Assembly (NCBI GenBank): GCA_964019425.1
Contig: OZ025827.1
Location: 186,001 to 250,000, forward strand
Direction: 5' to 3'
From: Flectonema sp. DT1601
Taxonomy: Eukaryota; Euglenozoa; Diplonemea; Diplonemida; Diplonemidae
Length of the DNA stretch: 64,000 nt
Positions within the stretch are counted from its first letter, which is position 1. The number at the start of each line of letters is the position of its first letter. The position numbers and the translations under genes were made by a program. Under the pieces are notes generated by a model. That model did not search any database and was not told the DNA's origin. It saw only the letters and a program-made list of their open reading frames with translations. Shown one piece after another: positions 62,677-64,000 of the stretch.

Positions 62677-63999
62677 TCACGACTGTAGAGAACCCTCAAA
62701 GAGGTCGCCTGTTGAAGATCCCACAAGATAAGTATCAACAGACTCTTTACTGTTATTATGGTTCTTGTTTTTTTGATTTTGTTTTAAAGAGTTGGGATGA
62801 GGGACTACCGGCTGCTCTTTCTCAATATTGAGAAAACGAAGACGTTGAGTAGCGTATTCCTTTGTATAACCAGCAGTTGGTCGAGCATGCGGATCGAGTT
62901 CTAATAAAGATAATATAATGCAGACCATGTCTTGAGAATATCCGATTGAAGAAACATCACTTTGGATCTCATGACGAAAACTTGGTTTATTTATATCTGA
63001 AAACATCACTCTCGTGTTAGCTGAATCAGCCCTACGAGTGCATATCGCGTACAAGATACAACCTAATGCCCACATATCAACTTTGACGCTGTATCTCCGT
63101 TGCCAACACTCCGGAGCTACAAACGGGAGTGATCCTGCTTGTGTTTGGCAATATGTCTGTTCAGAAAGACCCTTTGCTAATCCTAAATCAGTCACTACCA
63201 TATTCGGTAATAGATATCCACCTTCTACATTATTAGAATTAGATAATAATAAGTTTTCAGGTTTCAGATCTCTATGTACAACTGGTGGACTATTCCCATG
63301 CATGTACTCAAGAGCTGCTGCAATCTGTAGTGCGATGTACCAAATAGTTGCTTCTTGAAGAGGTTTCGTCTGGGCTAGTATGAAGTGCTTTAGATCACCG
63401 TCACGATAATATTCCATAACAATACAAACGTATCTTTTGGAAGTTGCTTCTTTAACGAGTGAATGGTCATTGATGTGAACTTCTGTTTGTTTATCTCCAG
63501 AATTCGTTACGATATTTTCACTCCAAGACATAAACATGTCAACCAGATTTATCATATTTGGGTGTCCCTGTAAGGTCCTCATTGTCTCAAACTCTGATAT
63601 CGCATCCCTTCTTTCATCATCATCATCAACTGTGATGTATTTCATAGCCAAGTGAACTCCGTCACTTCTTCTTTTTACGAGAAAGACATAACCATAACCA
63701 CCACTGCCTAGCTTGCTTAATATTTGATATCTGGCTGCTCCATCCTCTCCAGGGTCAGCTGGACCAGACATAGACAGGGCTGTTGAATTATTCTTTGAAG
63801 CGTAATAAAAACATCCCAAACATATAACAATAACTCCAAGTATTCCTAAGAACAGTGAGATGAAATCTCTAGCACTGAGACTAGCTCCAGGTGCTGGAGC
63901 CACTGTAATCGGAACAGGCGTCGGACGTGGAGTTGGTTTCGGAGTATGCGGCGGTGGCGGCGGTGGTGGTGGTGGCGGCGGTGGACTTGGCGGCGGTGG
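62677..63999 (-). CDS. Receptor-type protein kinase with Pro-rich juxtamembrane region, 5' part outside window
   Basis: The frame is open to the right edge, so the N-terminus is missing. The visible start is a Pro tract (PPPPSPPPPP, then HTPKPTPRPTPVP), an extracellular stalk. One TM segment follows (FISLFLGILGVIVICLGCFYY, about 63800-63865). The cytoplasmic kinase has LGSGGYGYVFLV, HLAMKYI (Lys), VVHRDLKPENLLL (catalytic Asp), TDLGLAKG (DLG in place of DFG), PFVAPECW (APE) and DMWALGCILYA. HRDLKPEN indicates Ser/Thr specificity. All key catalytic residues are present; DLG still supplies the Mg-binding Asp. The C-terminal tail is Asn/Lys/Ser-rich. No ligand-binding domain is visible in this window. 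Confidence 0.93.
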   Translation of the reverse strand, partial: PPPPSPPPPPPPPPPPPHTPKPTPRPTPVPITVAPAPGASLSARDFISLFLGILGVIVICLGCFYYASKNNSTALSMSGPADPGEDGAARYQILSKLGSGGYGYVFLVKRRSDGVHLAMKYITVDDDDERRDAISEFETMRTLQGHPNMINLVDMFMSWSENIVTNSGDKQTEVHINDHSLVKEATSKRYVCIVMEYYRDGDLKHFILAQTKPLQEATIWYIALQIAAALEYMHGNSPPVVHRDLKPENLLLSNSNNVEGGYLLPNMVVTDLGLAKGLSEQTYCQTQAGSLPFVAPECWQRRYSVKVDMWALGCILYAICTRRADSANTRVMFSDINKPSFRHEIQSDVSSIGYSQDMVCIILSLLELDPHARPTAGYTKEYATQRLRFLNIEKEQPVVPHPNSLKQNQKNKNHNNSKESVDTYLVGSSTGDLFEGSLQS

Positions 64000-64000
64000 C
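63942..64000 (+). repeat. (GGT/GGC)n microsatellite encoding poly-Pro
   Basis: GGCGGTGGC-type triplets on the + strand encode the Pro tract of the receptor kinase. Such CCX arrays are prone to length change. Confidence 0.9.

Noticed and set aside
19271-64000. Kinetoplastid or other trypanosome-like genome
   Set aside because: One-strand gene order and the cyclase architecture recall them, but multiple cis-spliced introns, CNBD-channel exon structure and long spacers do not fit.

Overview
The window is nuclear DNA of a eukaryote, probably a unicellular one. Fifteen host protein genes were found, separated by AT-rich spacers full of A/T homopolymers, and several carry short spliceosomal introns. 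Eight introns could be placed exactly because the protein families continue across them. Donors are GTATGT, GTATGC or GTTTGT, and every acceptor ends in an A-rich ACAG. All three stop codons are used as stops. The lineage cannot be named from sequence alone: the gene content fits a free-living protist, and I see nothing specific to animals, plants or fungi.

Left arm (1-18 kb). A secreted Cys-rich protein gene runs off the left edge. It is followed by a decayed pogo/CENP-B-type DNA transposon, a fragment of a dead LINE, and two nearly intact LINEs lying tail to tail. LINE-A (+ strand, about 4.9-10.76 kb) has ORF1, then an in-frame UGA-CUAG stop context, an acidic linker and a canonical 2A peptide directly in front of the endonuclease-RT-RNase H ORF. 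LINE-B (- strand, 10.76-16.9 kb) couples its two ORFs by an ATGA overlap and has an 88-nt poly(A) tract just before ORF1. A small zinc-finger gene and a tRNA-Lys(UUU) gene close this arm.

Right arm (19-64 kb). Every host gene lies on the - strand. In order of increasing coordinate they are: eIF1 (three exons); a RUS/DUF647 protein; two different PARP-type ADP-ribosyltransferase genes side by side; a glutaredoxin-DUF547 protein with a C-terminal CaaX box; a large coiled-coil protein with a receiver-like domain; a DUF3626 protein with SH3/Tudor-like repeats; multidomain acetyl-CoA carboxylase; the splicing factor SLU7; an EF-hand, cyclic-nucleotide-binding K+ channel (four coding exons found); a B-box-like zinc protein; a membrane adenylyl cyclase with a second, degenerate cyclase domain; and a receptor-type protein kinase cut by the right edge.

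Functionally, the adenylyl cyclase and the EF-hand/CNBD channel could belong to one cAMP/Ca2+ signalling circuit, but their proximity is the only evidence here. Two repeat arrays stand out: a three-copy ~795-bp tandem repeat at 55.95-58.36 kb and a ~606-bp duplication filling one intron of the channel gene. The most interesting object is LINE-A, whose layout suggests stop-codon readthrough followed by 2A separation as the way to make its replicase.
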